Shown here one piece after another: positions 1 to 12,540 of a stretch of 64,000 nucleotides of DNA. The translations under genes and the position numbers were made by a program. Position 1 is the first letter of the stretch. Every line of letters starts with the position of its first letter. Location: contig NW_005434587.1 in the NCBI RefSeq assembly GCF_000315625.1, positions 158,392 to 222,391 on the forward strand. Reading direction: 5' to 3'. This DNA is from Guillardia theta CCMP2712. Taxonomy: Eukaryota; Cryptophyceae; Pyrenomonadales; Geminigeraceae. The notes under the pieces are model-generated. The model had not been told where the DNA came from and made no database searches. It saw only the letters and a list, made by a program, of their open reading frames with translations.

Positions 1-208
1 TCCTCCTCCCTCCCTCCTCCTCCCTCCTCCTCCTCCCTCCCTCCTCCTTCCTCCTCCTCCGTCCTCCTCCCTCCCCTCCCCTCCCCTCCTCCTCCCTTCC
101 TACCCTCCCTCCCTTCCCTCCCTCCCTTCCCCTCCCCTCCCCTCCCCCTCCTCGTTCCCCTGCTTGTTCCCCTGCTCGTGCCCCTGCTCGTGCCCCTGCC
201 CCTTCGCC
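1..208. repeat. CCT-rich low-complexity tract
   Basis: Almost pure pyrimidine on the + strand (CCT, CCCT and CCTCC units), passing into GTTCCCCTGCT-type repeats near 155-200. It has no coding content. It lies beyond the 3' end of the deubiquitinase gene. Confidence 0.85.
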
Positions 209-416
209 CTCCATCATTCTTCAGTCCCGGCATGCCGCATGCGCCTCATCAGACTTAAATCGAATAAATTATGTTCGCAGGAATAATCTCACGATCAGCA
301 CCGGACAGTCCTCGCAGTTCAGCATGGGCTGGTTTATTGTCAACTATTCAGCTCTCTAGACGCCGTTAACGAGCTCTGCGATGGTCCCTTGCTAACCGTC
401 TGCATAAGTCGGCGAG

Positions 417-3400
417 TCAGGGCAGGCGGTAAGGAGGGAGCAGGAGCAGGAGCAGAAACACAGGAGCAAAAACAGGAGCAGGTGTAGTGATGGGGAGCAG
501 GAGGTGTAGTGATGGGGAGCAAGAGCAGAATTTGATGTGACAGGAAGAAAAGAACAATTCGGTAGAGCTCAAAAGGGATGATGGCGGAGGTATCAAGACC
601 TCTGGCTTGTAAGTTGTCTGCTCCTGCCGCCTGATCTTCAACCCCTGGCAGGTGCAATCTTTCAGCAAATCCGGTAGAGGAGGAGGAGGACTGTTGGCCA
701 TCACCTTCTCCTTGAGTCCACTGGTGAAAGAGTACTTGCGAGAAGAGTTGTTGAGATCCTCAGCCTGACACCAGACAGGTTGAGATATGAACGCGAGTTG
801 CAAACAATAGCCAGCAACCTCAGCTGAGACTAGTTTCTTCTCTTCCTCGGTGAGCTCCTTGAGCTCTTCATCCCCGTCCTTGAGTTACGTCAGAAGCGAA
901 GGGGAGGAAGAGAGGAGAAAGAAGTGGAGGAAGGAGGAGGAGGGACCTTGTAGTAGTAGAACCCTTCCTCTTTCAAAGCAAGCGCTTGAATCGCCGACCC
1001 ACTCGACATCTTCGCGTGAGCCTAAACGAAGCTTAATCCTCCTCCTCCTCCCTTGCCGATATTTCCAACCAGCAGTGAATTCCAGTCGTGATATTTCACC
1101 AAGTCGAGCTTAGCAAAACCTGAGTGAGGGAGGAGAGAGTGAGCGAGTGGGAAGACGATGTCGAATTCTCTCACCATTCCAGTTGGATCGTTGGGTCAGC
1201 CGTAACTTGGTATGCTCTATTTGACTTCTCGCTGCAAGCTTCCTGTTTAAGTCGTCGATCTGCCAGTAACTGTTAGGAGGAGGAGGAAGGGCATGATTAG
1301 GGAGTTTACCGTGTCTTCCGCTTCAACTATCATCTCCTCTACAGGGTCGCACTGTATTCGGCGTCATTTCCTCAGTTCTTTCCTTCCCGCGGTTTCCTCC
1401 CTTGTCGTTTCTCCTTCTCCCTCCCTCCCTCCCTCCCTCTTCCTCGCTTCCCTAGCTTCAGCTCCTCCTCTCATCCCAGTCATTACCTTGTACTCCGACG
1501 GTCGCCATCGCACAAGCTGAACAGCCAGAGACTCTGCTCGAGTCTTCGGCTCCTGCCAAACCATCATCATTCACTTTCTGCTCTCCTCTAACTCTCACCA
1601 GCTGAGGCAGCAGCTCCAAGAATAAACATTTGGTCGAAATGTTCTCGAGCTGCAAAACCTGTCACCATTGCGCGAACAAGACCTCTTGCTGCCTTCACCT
1701 GATACTGCGACGAAAGCTTCATATCATCACAAAGCACCTGCAAGAACCATGAATCCCAAGGCAAACTGCAAAGGCTTCATCGACCAGCTCAGGGCAAAAT
1801 CTCAACGTTGAGGGAGCGCGAAGACGAAGGTGTGGGACCCCATCGGTAGAGTCAATCTTGCACTTCAGACTATCCGGCAGGTTCTCAATCAGGTTCACTT
1901 TGATCTGTGCGACGGTCAGGTCGTCGTCGATCTCTACTGTGCTCAGCTCCTTCCACGTCAAGGGCTGCTTGACCGAGTCGACCAGGTGAAGCTGAACCTG
2001 ATAGATCGACGCCTTGGACGGTGCTCCTGCCTCAACGTGCAACCTTGTGATGTACTCTCCTCCCCTCGAGATTCCCAGGTCAGCAAGAGACATCTGCATC
2101 CTGTTCAACTCTTGCATCCCGTTCTCAGCCTTCCGCAGGATCTTGAACTTCTCACACTCCATCTCCAACATGCTGCTCATCCTCTCCTTGGCGCTCTGGA
2201 GGGAGTCGGAGATTGGGGTGATGATAGAGTGACCGACGGATTGGTTCTGCAGGTCGTTGAAGAGGATCTTGATTTTGTTCGAGGCCTCCAAGACAGCAGG
2301 AGACATGATGGAGTTCTTGAAGAGGTGCACATCGTTGAGCGAGTTCAACATCTCAGACTTGATCTTGGCGACGAAGAAGAAGTCCTCCTCCCACTGAGAG
2401 AACATCCTCTTCAACCTGGTTGCGTTCTCCGGGAACTGAACTTCCCTGTGGATCGAATGCCGTCGATACTTGGCAACCACGAGCTCACCCACATCGACGC
2501 CGTACTGATGCATCACCAGGCGCTTCAGGTCCAAGACGGTGTCCTCTTCTTGGAGGTAAAACACGTCATTCTCGTCCGAGAACTGTAGGATTGCGCTATC
2601 TACATCCCCAACAATGTCTCTGCTCAGCCAAACACGGACAGGACTGCTGTTCGGCTGGAATTGCTTCCATGGCATTGAAAGATCCATCCTCGTTTCCACA
2701 GCCAAGTTGATGTTACAAGACAGTATGCTCTCAATGGCAGGATTGTCCTCCTCATCTGACAGGACTGGTAGTCCCAGCAGGTCGTTTGACGGGTTGTACT
2801 TCCTGAGCCGGATGCAGTCGATATCGACGTCCTTCAAGCTATTGAAACTTTCCCTGACCCTTACCAGCAACTGATGGTAAGATTGATCCTTCAAGATATT
2901 CACTGTGCTGTGGTAGAAGCCGTGGAATACGTTGATCTGCCACGTATTCCTCTTTATCCGCAGCTCCTCCTCCTCTCTCTTCAATGCTTCCTCGCTAATC
3001 TTGATCGCTTGTGCCAACTCCTGCGAACACAAGTCAGCGCAATGGAAGTGGAATCGACGGGGTTTGTTGCTTGCCTCTGGCACCTCTAGCTTCCGCTGAA
3101 CCTTCCTGCCATCCTCCCTCCTCCTGTACAAAAGCATGTAGGCGGTCGCTGTGGTGAGATAGGTCGTTGTTGCTCCATAAGCTCCGAAAGTGGATTCAAC
3201 ATCCTGCCAGCAAGCTTCCGTTACCATAGCGTCGTTAAACTTGTACCATCGTCCTTCCGCCAAGTCCTTGACGTACGCGTAGTAGTGCCCACCGAACGCG
3301 CTTCCGCTATGCACCATGACGCTGTAGAGGTCATACCACAAGGGATTCCGAGCAGACTCGGAGGGCTCGCAGTTGCTGCTGGAGTGAAGGTTGCTGTCTC

Positions 3401-4619
3401 CCTCCATGCGCTGCGATTCGCCGTCTTGCTCGTCCGGAGGGTCTTCGGTGATGGACATGCGCCGCTTCCTCTTGGGGTTGCGGCAGAGGTAGGAGGAGGC
3501 GTCGAGCATCTCGGGGAAGGTGACTCTGTCTGTGATCTTGATGCGTCTCATAGTCTCGTAGTCGAAGTCAAAGCGTTTGAGCTGGATGGTGAGGATGTAC
3601 GGGAGGTCAGCGAGCTGAAGCCCCTTGTAAGCATCCACCATCATCTTTTCTGTCCGACCGTTAGCAGGATCAGGGTCAAGTTGGTACTGATTGTTTCCAT
3701 CCAGAGTCTCAGGCTTGATGAAGTTAGCCAGACCTTCTTCAACGCTCTTGATGGGATGGGGATTTCCAAACTGCTTGATGTTCAGAGAGAGGTCCATGAA
3801 TGGCTCTTCCTTGAGAGATTCAAACTTCACTTCAGCTCCGGGGATGTTTCTCACGTAGCTTTCCATGATTCCCTCGAACAAGTCCTTGATCAAGTGCTCC
3901 TTCGGTGTTCCCTTGAGCCTCTCCTCAAGCTCATCAAAAAGCACTCGGCACAACTCCTGGACGTCGTGCTGCTGAAAAGCATCTGCACCAGACCAACCAA
4001 AGGATCGAGTCAGCCCTTTCGTCTCCACCGAATGTTTCTCCGATAGCTGCATCTGAGCAAAGAGATATTGCAGCTGGAAACAGATGCTATCTTTCTGCTT
4101 CACCGGATCCTGCTCCACGGTAATCTGGTAAACCCCTTCACGGAACTCAGGCGTCATGAACAAACTTTGTAGCAGAGAGTTCATGTAGCACGTTGCTCCT
4201 TGATTTGAAAGTCCTACAAATTTACACTTGGGCCCTGTGCTGTAGCTGAACACAGGGCGGGTAGCAGACATGAACCCGTTTCTTTCTGCGGTACTGCTGT
4301 AACCCGTTGATTCTCTCGCTGACGCAAAGTCCATTTCCTTCACGTATCGCACTTCTACAACCAGTCTACTAGTGTGATCATCAAGACTCAACAAGTCCTT
4401 GATCAACTTCCCGTTCTTCGCATAGTCCTCGATGTTCTGATCTGCTACGAATAAATCGAAATCTTCGGATGAGCATAATTTTTCGCTGGCTACTTGTTCA
4501 TACAAGATACTGGCTTTATCAAGAGTCCTCAAAGACTTCGACCATCTTGAAAGAAATGCAGACGGCAGAACATCTTTGAAGATGACATTGATGTCGACTG
4601 CAAAAGAATGCAAAGTCAT
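417..4619 (-). CDS. USP47-like ubiquitin C-terminal hydrolase, 11 exons
   Basis: Cysteine protease that removes ubiquitin from proteins (USP family, peptidase C19). The first exon (4619-1807) holds the catalytic core: Cys box GLSNQGATCYMNSLLQ with Cys144, the USP47-like run FGWSGADAFQQHDVQELCR, and the His box GSAFGGHYYAYV with His445 and Asn462/Asp463. A basic NPKRKRRM stretch (381-388) could be a nuclear signal. The gene then continues through ten small exons: 1765-1699, 1658-1599, 1552-1487, 1351-1310, 1259-1175, 1119-1070, 1021-947, 878-819, 764-705, 644-417. Phases close throughout, giving about 1,201 residues. These exons match the ubiquitin-like tail of USP47 by eye (VQLVRWRPSEYK, DWNSLL, DGDEELKELTEEEKKLV, GLKEK). 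The Cys pairs of the usual USP zinc ribbon are absent. Fairly sure of family; the last exon end is less certain. Confidence 0.9.
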
Positions 4620-5375
4620 CTCACTGAAACTTAAAAGAAAGTGCTACAGCTTCAAAATGAGCAGCAGCAAGAATCTCCAGAAGCACGGGTAAGAAGATTG
4701 CTACATGCATTGCAGGCAGCTGGAGGATTGATCCTTGTTGCCCTCAGCACTTCGCTCTATCCTATCCTCAGGCACTTCTCGTCCCTCTAACCCCGTCCCA
4801 ACTCTCCACCTATTTTTCCCAGCTACAGCCCTTCCTCACTCTATGTAGCCATGATCTCCTTCTCCTCCTCTCCCTCGCCCTCCTCTCCTCTGATGGCCAT
4901 GAGTTGTGTCTCCTCCTCTCCTCCTCTCCTCCTCTCCCCTCTTACCGTTCGCCTCGTTGTCCCCGCAGGCAACGAGCGCTAACTCTTGCATGACTTCACC
5001 GGCAGTTATGCGTGTGTAACGACTAAAACCCCCATCCAAGGCCCCCGGCCCCCGGGCCCGGGTGCGGCCCGGCCCGTGCTGGCCCTTTTCTTTTACACAA
5101 AGGCCCAAGTGACTGTAATGCCCGGTAGCTGCGGGCCCGGTAGTATTCACTGACTCCCGTTACTACTGGCAAAGTTCTCCCATTGCGCTGCCTCTTCAGT
5201 TCTTCCCAGGGTTCTCGCTGTCTTTCTCTTCTCGCCGTTTGGCCAGTGTGACAGTTGTCAGGGTCAAGCCTGCTCGACTCTCCTTATAGTCCTCGTACTG
5301 ATTTTTAACTTAACTTTGAGTAAACCTTCTCTACTGATAGTTGGGCCTCCTAATCAAGGTGTGTTCGTCGGAGTT
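4620..5375. repeat. Intergenic GC-rich module A with TTAACTTAA-type motif
   Basis: This lies upstream of the deubiquitinase start and just beyond the 3' end of the large chromatin gene. A CT-rich tract (4840-4940) is followed by a palindromic GGCCCGG/CCGGGCC block (5038-5150) and a TTTTTAACTTAACTTTGAG motif near 5300-5320. That motif recurs at 13305-13325 and 37030-37045. No convincing gene was seen. Confidence 0.6.
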
Positions 5376-8300
5376 TTAATTATCAGACTCCAAGTGTATA
5401 CAGAGCCTTTCCATGTCGCTTATGTGAATGTCTTCGCAGTCGCCATCCTCCCACTCGATCAAGACGATGTCGCTTCCTGGCACCCTTGTTGTCACCGTTC
5501 CTATCACCCCGTCATACTGTCTCTTCAGCTTCTGTCCCACAGCGATGTCCTCTGCCTGTCTCGTGCGAGCAGCATCCTCGACAATCTCTTCCACCTTGTT
5601 CTCCATCGCCTCCATTCCGTTCGCAGCCGCTGCTTCCTCCTCCAGAGACGCATCCTCGGCTCTTGCCTCTAGCTCCTTCTCAGCTTCCTCAAGGCTTGTC
5701 TTGGATAAGGTTTGAAGCACAATCACATCGGGGTTGGGGAGAACAACTACCATGCTCGCTCCCATCATGCAGTCTCCGATACCACCATTGTCTGCGCTAC
5801 CATCGATCTGGATCATGTACTCTCCGCTGTCACCGTTGTATGCCATCACCACCCCCAGGTATCGCGCGTCCACGCAGTTCACCCCCACTGTCGACCCCAG
5901 CAGCTCCGGGCTCGCTCCCCGCATCAGTGCCACCTCCCCGTAGCTCCAATCCAGCGGCCGCCTGTTCCTGGGCTGCATGTCCTGGGCAAACATGTCGCCA
6001 TGGTGCTCTAGGATGACGTCCAGCAACTGCGGCGAGCTGGAGCTGAGCAGATGTCAGTGTACGCTGCGTAGGGAGGGCCAGCGCTACCGGCTCTCCTGCT
6101 CCCCTGCTTCGTTCCGAGCCTCTTGCATCCTCTCGAAAACGAAGGGCTGCATAGGCAGGAGGAGCATGGCGCCGCGCTTGAAGCGAGAAGCTTTCTGGAT
6201 CTCCGGGTAGTCCATCTGAGGAAGGTCGTTATACGGTCACAGGTGCGGGGAACGAGCTAAGCTCGAGCTCTACCTTGTTGACCAGCAGCAGCTTGTCAAC
6301 GTCGACGCCGAAGCTCTTAGAGATCGATCTCGGGGTGTCTTCATCCGTGCACATCACCCGGCCGTTCTACAAGAGCATAAGGTGGCTCGTCAGGTCGGTT
6401 GGCTCACTCACCGCATACTGCGAGTGACAGTCGGCGTCCACAAGGAACACGCGCGATGTCTCCATGTCGATCCACTGATCGAACCTCCTCGGCCAACTGA
6501 GAGCAGAAGCGTCACCATCATGGCGTTCCTTCGCATGTAGAAGCTTTCCGACCTGTTGAAGTGAACCAAGGCCCTTCCCTCCTCCGCGTTGTACTCCTCC
6601 ACCTGAACCATCTTGAGAAACTTGCCGCAAACATCAATGGGCAGCAAACCTCCGCATGGAAGAAAATTCCCTCGTGTCCTCCAGCCTTGTCCTCACAGAG
6701 GACATGGTTCCCAGCTCGGATGGGTAGCAGCTGTAGGGTTCGCATCCGATCACTAATGTGTATCAACGGCGCAAACTCTCACCTCAGCTGGACTCTGAAA
6801 CTTGGGAGGGATCAGCTGGACATCGAACGATGGCAGAACTATCCAATCCTCTGTCCTGTGTGACAAAAAAATCATTTTCAGAGAGGAGGAAGAGAGGAGG
6901 AGGAGAAGGCAGGTAGAAAGTAAATTGAGAAGGGAGCAGACTGGAAGACTCACTCTTCCTTGCAGAAGAGAACGTGATAAGACGATTTGCCATCATAGTC
7001 GTCAATCACGCATTCCCTCCAAATCTTCTCCTCTTCAAAGAATCGTCGGAGCCTGCAGAACTTCAATTTCATGGCTTCTAACATGTAGGATCTTCACCTC
7101 TGACCGAGCCAGTGCTCTCCGTGCTCGAAGACTTTTACCCCAAGATGATCCAGCACCCCAATCTGAGAGAAGTAGCAGCGTTGGAACTCTCCAAGCAACT
7201 GAAAGCCAATGATCATTGCCAAGTTTCACATCGAAGCGACGGTGTCATATGACAAGCAAATTGGTTCTTTGATCTCCAAAATGAATAAAATGTTTCACAC
7301 TCGGAACTTACTTCAGTGGCTTGCTTAGCAATCGCGCTAGCTTCTCCATAGAACAAACAGAAATATCTCAGTACTCGTATGAAATCTTCGCGAATCTGCA
7401 GAATCTTTGACATCAAACAAGCCATGGCCCCCATGAAAGACGGTATGAAGATGCTTCACCTGTGATGGATTCTTGTAGGCTCGCCTCGTTGAGTTGAGAG
7501 TCTGGTCGATCTTCTTGTTGATCGTAGTGATGTCTGTCAGACTTTTCGACCGAGCCAACTCCACAGACATGCCGAAGCTGTTGGAAACGAACGTGAGAAT
7601 AGTGACAATGGAAACATCTGAGAGCAAAGGAGGCACAAACAATGGAGAATAGTCAACATTGAACAACAATCTTGTCATAATAGTGATGTGTGCAATAACG
7701 GAAATATTTGCCTCCAAATCATGGCGAATTCTATGCAAAGTGAGGATCATGAAGCTTGTAACACATGACAACAGAGCATAGTCAGACACAAGACATCACG
7801 GGCGATTGCATCAAGCAAAAAATTGAAGGATTGAAAACTAGTCAGGGGGTCAACTTCTAGCAGCGATAATCACCTTCCAATCAAGGAGCGGAGAAGTTTT
7901 TGATCAGGATAGAGAAAAGGAGCAGCACACTTCCAAAAACAGTCAGACTGGCAAGATCGACCAGGTTCAAGACTGTTTCATCTTACTTCCTTCTGCATCA
8001 GATCCTTAAGAATCAGCTGGCATGTCCTGATGCCTTGTAATCTATCCAGTTGAATAATCTCCTTGTCTTGCTCAGACTTGATCTTCGACAGCTCCTGATC
8101 TCTCGTTTTCGCCTTCTTCACGGTCTTTTCTTCCCCCGTGCTCTTGCTTGGCTGCAACGTTTCATTTTCTGACCCGCCTCCCTTCCTCTTCTTAGCATTC
8201 TTCAGTATCTTCACATGGATGGGCTGCAAACCAAAATGAGAAAGTGAATGAGACAAGAAATCGAAACGTGCAGAGGAAGATACAGCAGTGAGTGAAGAGT

Positions 8301-11300
8301 TGAAGTCTCAGTTGAGAAGAGGAGGAGAGAGATGAAAGAACGAGGAGGGAGAATACTCGACGAGCAGGATGATGAGGAGCAACAGCAGCAGGCGCAAGAG
8401 CGTTAAGCTCGAGTTCTCACCAACACTCCGTGCTCAAAGTCACCATCATCGTAGTCCACGTCAACTTTCCCGTCATTCGCGATCTTCACGATGGTCCCCT
8501 GGTACCAGCCCTGCAGCCCACGGCGAGCTTTCCACTTGGCCCGCACTCGCATGCCAACCTCAAGCCGAGGAGCGTTGCTCGTTCGGATCTCCTGCGACAT
8601 GTTTGGGTCAAATACGTCCATTCCTCGCCTCTCGCACCTGCTCTACAAGCTTGCGAGCTACTTCAGTCGAAGAGTCGACCGTGTCAAGCTGCTCCTGTGC
8701 CATGCTGTAGTAGTCGAAGAGCTCCAGCAGCGCCTGTCCTGCTCGCACCTCCTGCCTCGAGAAATCATCCAGCGACACTTTCACCTCCTGCTTCTTCCCC
8801 TTCCGCTTCTCCTTCTTCTTGTCCTTCTTCCTCACCCTATCGCCTCTGCTCGGCTTGTTACCCTTGAGGAGAAACTTCACGTAGTTCTCATATCCTGACA
8901 GCGACTTGATCATCTCAGCAACTTTCAAGTGCTTCAGCCCGAACATGGTGAAGCCACACAGCCGATCGTTCAGTCCCAGATCAAACTTCTTGTTCAACTC
9001 CACCACCAGCTGCCGCCAAGGATCATCCGGGTTGCTTCCAGAGAACGAAACCATCTTGTCATTCATCTTGTAGAGCTGGAACCTTGGGCCCTCACGGATA
9101 ACACAACAATATTCCGTCTGCTCGTTAGAATCCGCCACGTCATAGTAGAGACGATGGGCTTCGTAGCCCACCGGGGTCACTATGTTCCCCTGGTAATACC
9201 CGGCAGGGTTCAATGGCAGCTGCCCCAACGCGATCACCTTGAGATTGGAGTAGCAAAGAGGAAGCTGGAGTTCGCCTTCGAGAGTTTCCTTGACCCTCTC
9301 CTTGCTCCCCTCGTCTCTGCCCTCCTCCCTCTCACTCTCCGAGCTGTACTCGCTGCTCACACACGAAGTCGCCTCCTCCTTCGTATTTTCGTCGGGCTCT
9401 TTGTGGGACCCGCCGGCACGGGAGGAAGCATGTCCCCTCCCTTGCACTGACGATCGCAACTTGGGTCGAGGTCCTTTATGCTGCTGTGTCAGGAATTGTT
9501 CCTCCATCTTTCGCGACTCTACAATCAGTTCCTCCGCCGCTGCCACGTCGTCTGTTGCTGCACACAGCGCTGCTCGAGCAGTTTCTTCATCACAACCCAC
9601 TCTCTTCATGAGATCTAGGACCAAACCCTCTCCCCTCCCCTCCCCTCCTGCTCCTGCTCCTGCTCCCTCGTTGCATGCAGCTGCTGTGCTCCTATCAAGA
9701 ATCTCTCCGTCCTCCTGTGTAGTCTCATCAGGATCTTCGACCTTCCGGCTCTTCTCCTCTACATGTCCGAGAAAATCCTTAGGGACCACACTTGCAATAT
9801 CAGACACATCCGAAGAATTTGAAGGCTGTTCTGATTTCCCGACACTCCTTTGACTCGCTCTTTCAGTGTCTCTGACATGATTCTGGACCCCATTGCAAGC
9901 ATCTTCGTTCCCCGGCACAAGACTTGGAGAAGTCTCATTACTTGTGTTGCCAGTCTGTCCCTTTGCCATCTGTCTCGGATCTCTGACTTCTTGTCTTGGG
10001 TCCTTCACTCGCCCCCTTGAAACCTGAAGATGCCTTCTCCCCTGACCATCGCCGTTTATTTCTCCCTTCTCAGGCTGAGAAACTCCTTGCTGAGCTTCAA
10101 CACGCTTCTCCTCACTTGCTGTCCTGCCGTTAGCACCCTGAGTGTTCGATGGCGCATGGTCCACAGGGTCCCGATGAGGAGTGGTAGAGTTGGACGACTG
10201 CTGGGGTTCTGCCGCATTTACCTCTCGTTGCGATTCCTCCGATACCTTCTCCCTTTCACTCTTCAACTTAGCTCGCTCAACAATCAGTTGCTCCTTCATC
10301 CTCTGCAACTCTGCTCGCAGTTTCATCTCCTCGATGTCTCTTCTTCTCATCTCCTCTTCCCGCTCCATCCTCAACCGTTGTTCGGCCTCATCCTGCATCA
10401 TATAGATCACTCGCTGCATGAACATCGGGCCATCGTGCCTTCTCTTTCTTCGCTCGCTCTTCCTCTTGCTTCCTTTTCATCCTCTGCTGTATGATCTGCG
10501 CAATCGTTCCTCCTGCGTTGCTCTTCGAAGCGAGTGTTGAGGTTGAAGATCGAGAAGTTGATTCGCCCTCATCCCCTGTTACAGAATCAGGTAAGGAATC
10601 AAGTGAGAGCGAGCGAGAGATTGTTTGAAATGGGAGGGAGGGAGAAGGAGGTACGATATACCTCCCCTTGTCTTTGTGATTTCTTCGTGGTTATGATGAG
10701 CTTTCACGTGCTGCTCTACAATCTTGTAGTACCCATATCCTCTAGGCCCATTCTTGAGCACGTAATTTTCAGACTCCATTCGCTTGTTGGCATTGAAAGG
10801 ATAGAAATCCTTCTCATCGGAAGGCTGGGAAGCATTCACTGGTTCCTTCGGTTCTTTCTTCACCACGATGACATCATCCCTTGGCTTTCTTGTAGCACCT
10901 GTACGAGATTTAGAGTCATGGCACAGAAGCAAGCTGTGAAACCTGTCTCCCTGGAATTACCGTGATCTTTCGACCTTTCTTTCTCTGGGGAGTGAACTGG
11001 GAAACATGTAAGAAACAACCAGATTCTTGTCTTAATCCGATCAGACCTTCCTTCATGTGATCTTCAAGAGCACTCTTCGCCTCTTGTCCATTCTCGTAAT
11101 GATGATAAATCCTATCCGGGTAGAAAGTCTTGATCGCACCCGTAACAAAGAAGACCGAGGGGCACCGGCTACACTGGAACACCCGGCAAGTTACGATATT
11201 ATTCCTTATTTGCTTATCTTCTACACTCCTTGTTGGCAACTGGTTGTTGTCTGAGGTACAAGAATAGTCAGCAACAACACAACAGGCATGACTGAATCAT

Positions 11301-12540
11301 CATCACATGTTCTATTCCGATTCACTTGGTCCACTGGAGGGGCGACTTGTGCAGACGGTGGCATCCAGCGAGCGGCTGGCTCGGTATGGATAGCAGGAGG
11401 GTTCACAGTCTGTTGCCTGGCTGGAAGACTTTGAGGAGGTCTCTGTAGTGGCGAGTTGCTAGCTTCATGATCGGCTCTCGTCGCATTCAAACTCTCCGCA
11501 GGAGGTTTGATGTCAAGATGGTGCTGCTTATCCTCTACGATCTGCGAGATCAGCCGCTCCATGTCTTCAGCCGTCTTGTCGCACTGCTGGGCAGCCCGGC
11601 AGTTTTGCAACAAGTCTGCAAGCCATTCAGGATCTGGAGGATCGTTTCGCAGGATCTTGTCGAATGTCTCTACGGTATTTCTCCACTGCTGCAGCTCTTG
11701 TACCCACGCGACTCTGAGCTCCGCCGCCCGACTCTCGTGCTTCGACTTGAGTTCTGCCATCTGCTGCTTGTGCTGCTCATGCATGACCAGCATCTCATAC
11801 TGGTTCTTTGCCATCCTGAGCTGCGTCTCCTGCCATTGCCTGAGCCGGTTTTGCTCCTCCAAGTTGTTGTCTTCAAAGATTTGAAGCTTCTTCTCCAAAA
11901 CGCACTTCTTGATATGGTGAGCAAACATGATGCTCTCATCGATATCTTTGGGATTCAAGGCAGGAGCAGGAAGGGCGTTCGGCTGCTGATGAGAGGCTGT
12001 GAAGCTCGACGCATTGTCTTGATTCGCCAGACCGGAATGTGAAGCTGGGGGGTCCCGCCTTGACTGACTCGGCTCTTGTTCAACAGCCAAGTTGCATCTC
12101 TTGATAAGCTCTTGGGCCACGTCAACAGTGAGAGCTTGCCTCTCAAGCCAGATGCGAGGAAGACGCTGTATCTTCCGACAGATCTCTGCTTCTCCCTTTC
12201 TCTTTGCACAATGAATAGCCATCGGCATTACTTCACACAGGACTGGCCCGAAGTCCTCTACCCACCTGTACCCGCTGCTCGGACAGAACAGGATGTCATT
12301 GACAACATGCAGAAGTGCAAGATCTCGTTCAACTCGGCCTTCGTTGAGGTACTTCATGAACTGCTCTCCCCACAAGTACACACAGCGCTTTGTGTTGTCC
12401 CCTCTCTGCAGCATCGCACTGGAGCAGTCCAAGATAGCATCTCGGGTATCGATGACGTGTTGTAGACGAAGAATCAGACCTTGGTCAGACCAAGGCAAAG
12501 GATTCTGATTGCTCATCGGCGAGTTACCCTGAAGAATCAC
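5376..12540 (-). CDS. Giant chromatin/transcription protein: CID, UBA, FYRN-FYRC, Tudor-like repeats, LysM-like
   Basis: Large multi-exon gene of roughly 1,850-1,900 residues. Exon 1 (12540-11307) carries a CID domain (LLHVVNDILF, then KIQRLPRIWLERQ), which in other proteins binds the RNA polymerase II CTD. Exons 11250-11047, 10996-10961, 10898-10662 and 10575-10424 join in phase to 10392-8638. That long exon has a coiled coil, a UBA-like segment (LVLDLMKRVGCDEETARAAL) and an FYRN/FYRC pair (VTPVGYEAHRLYY; LCGFTMFGLKHLKVAEMI). Further exons encode Tudor-like modules (VGMRVRAKWKARRGLQGWYQ; WRECVIDDYDGKSSYHV; HFNSWPRRFDQWIDM), a LysM-like segment (TPRSISKSFGVDVDKLLLVN, near 6300) and a last Tudor-like piece ending at 5376. 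The join at 10423-10393 requires a 31-nt intron. It could be two genes, but every phase I checked up to that join closes. Probably nuclear. Confidence 0.75.

Noticed and set aside
1364-1655. Two small - strand open stretches as separate genes
   Set aside because: They are exons 3 and 4 of the USP47-like gene read through their introns.
1830-2588. 252-codon + strand open stretch
   Set aside because: Antisense to the USP47-like exon; no domain.
3285-4046. 253-codon + strand open stretch
   Set aside because: Antisense to the USP catalytic core, which has intact Cys and His boxes.
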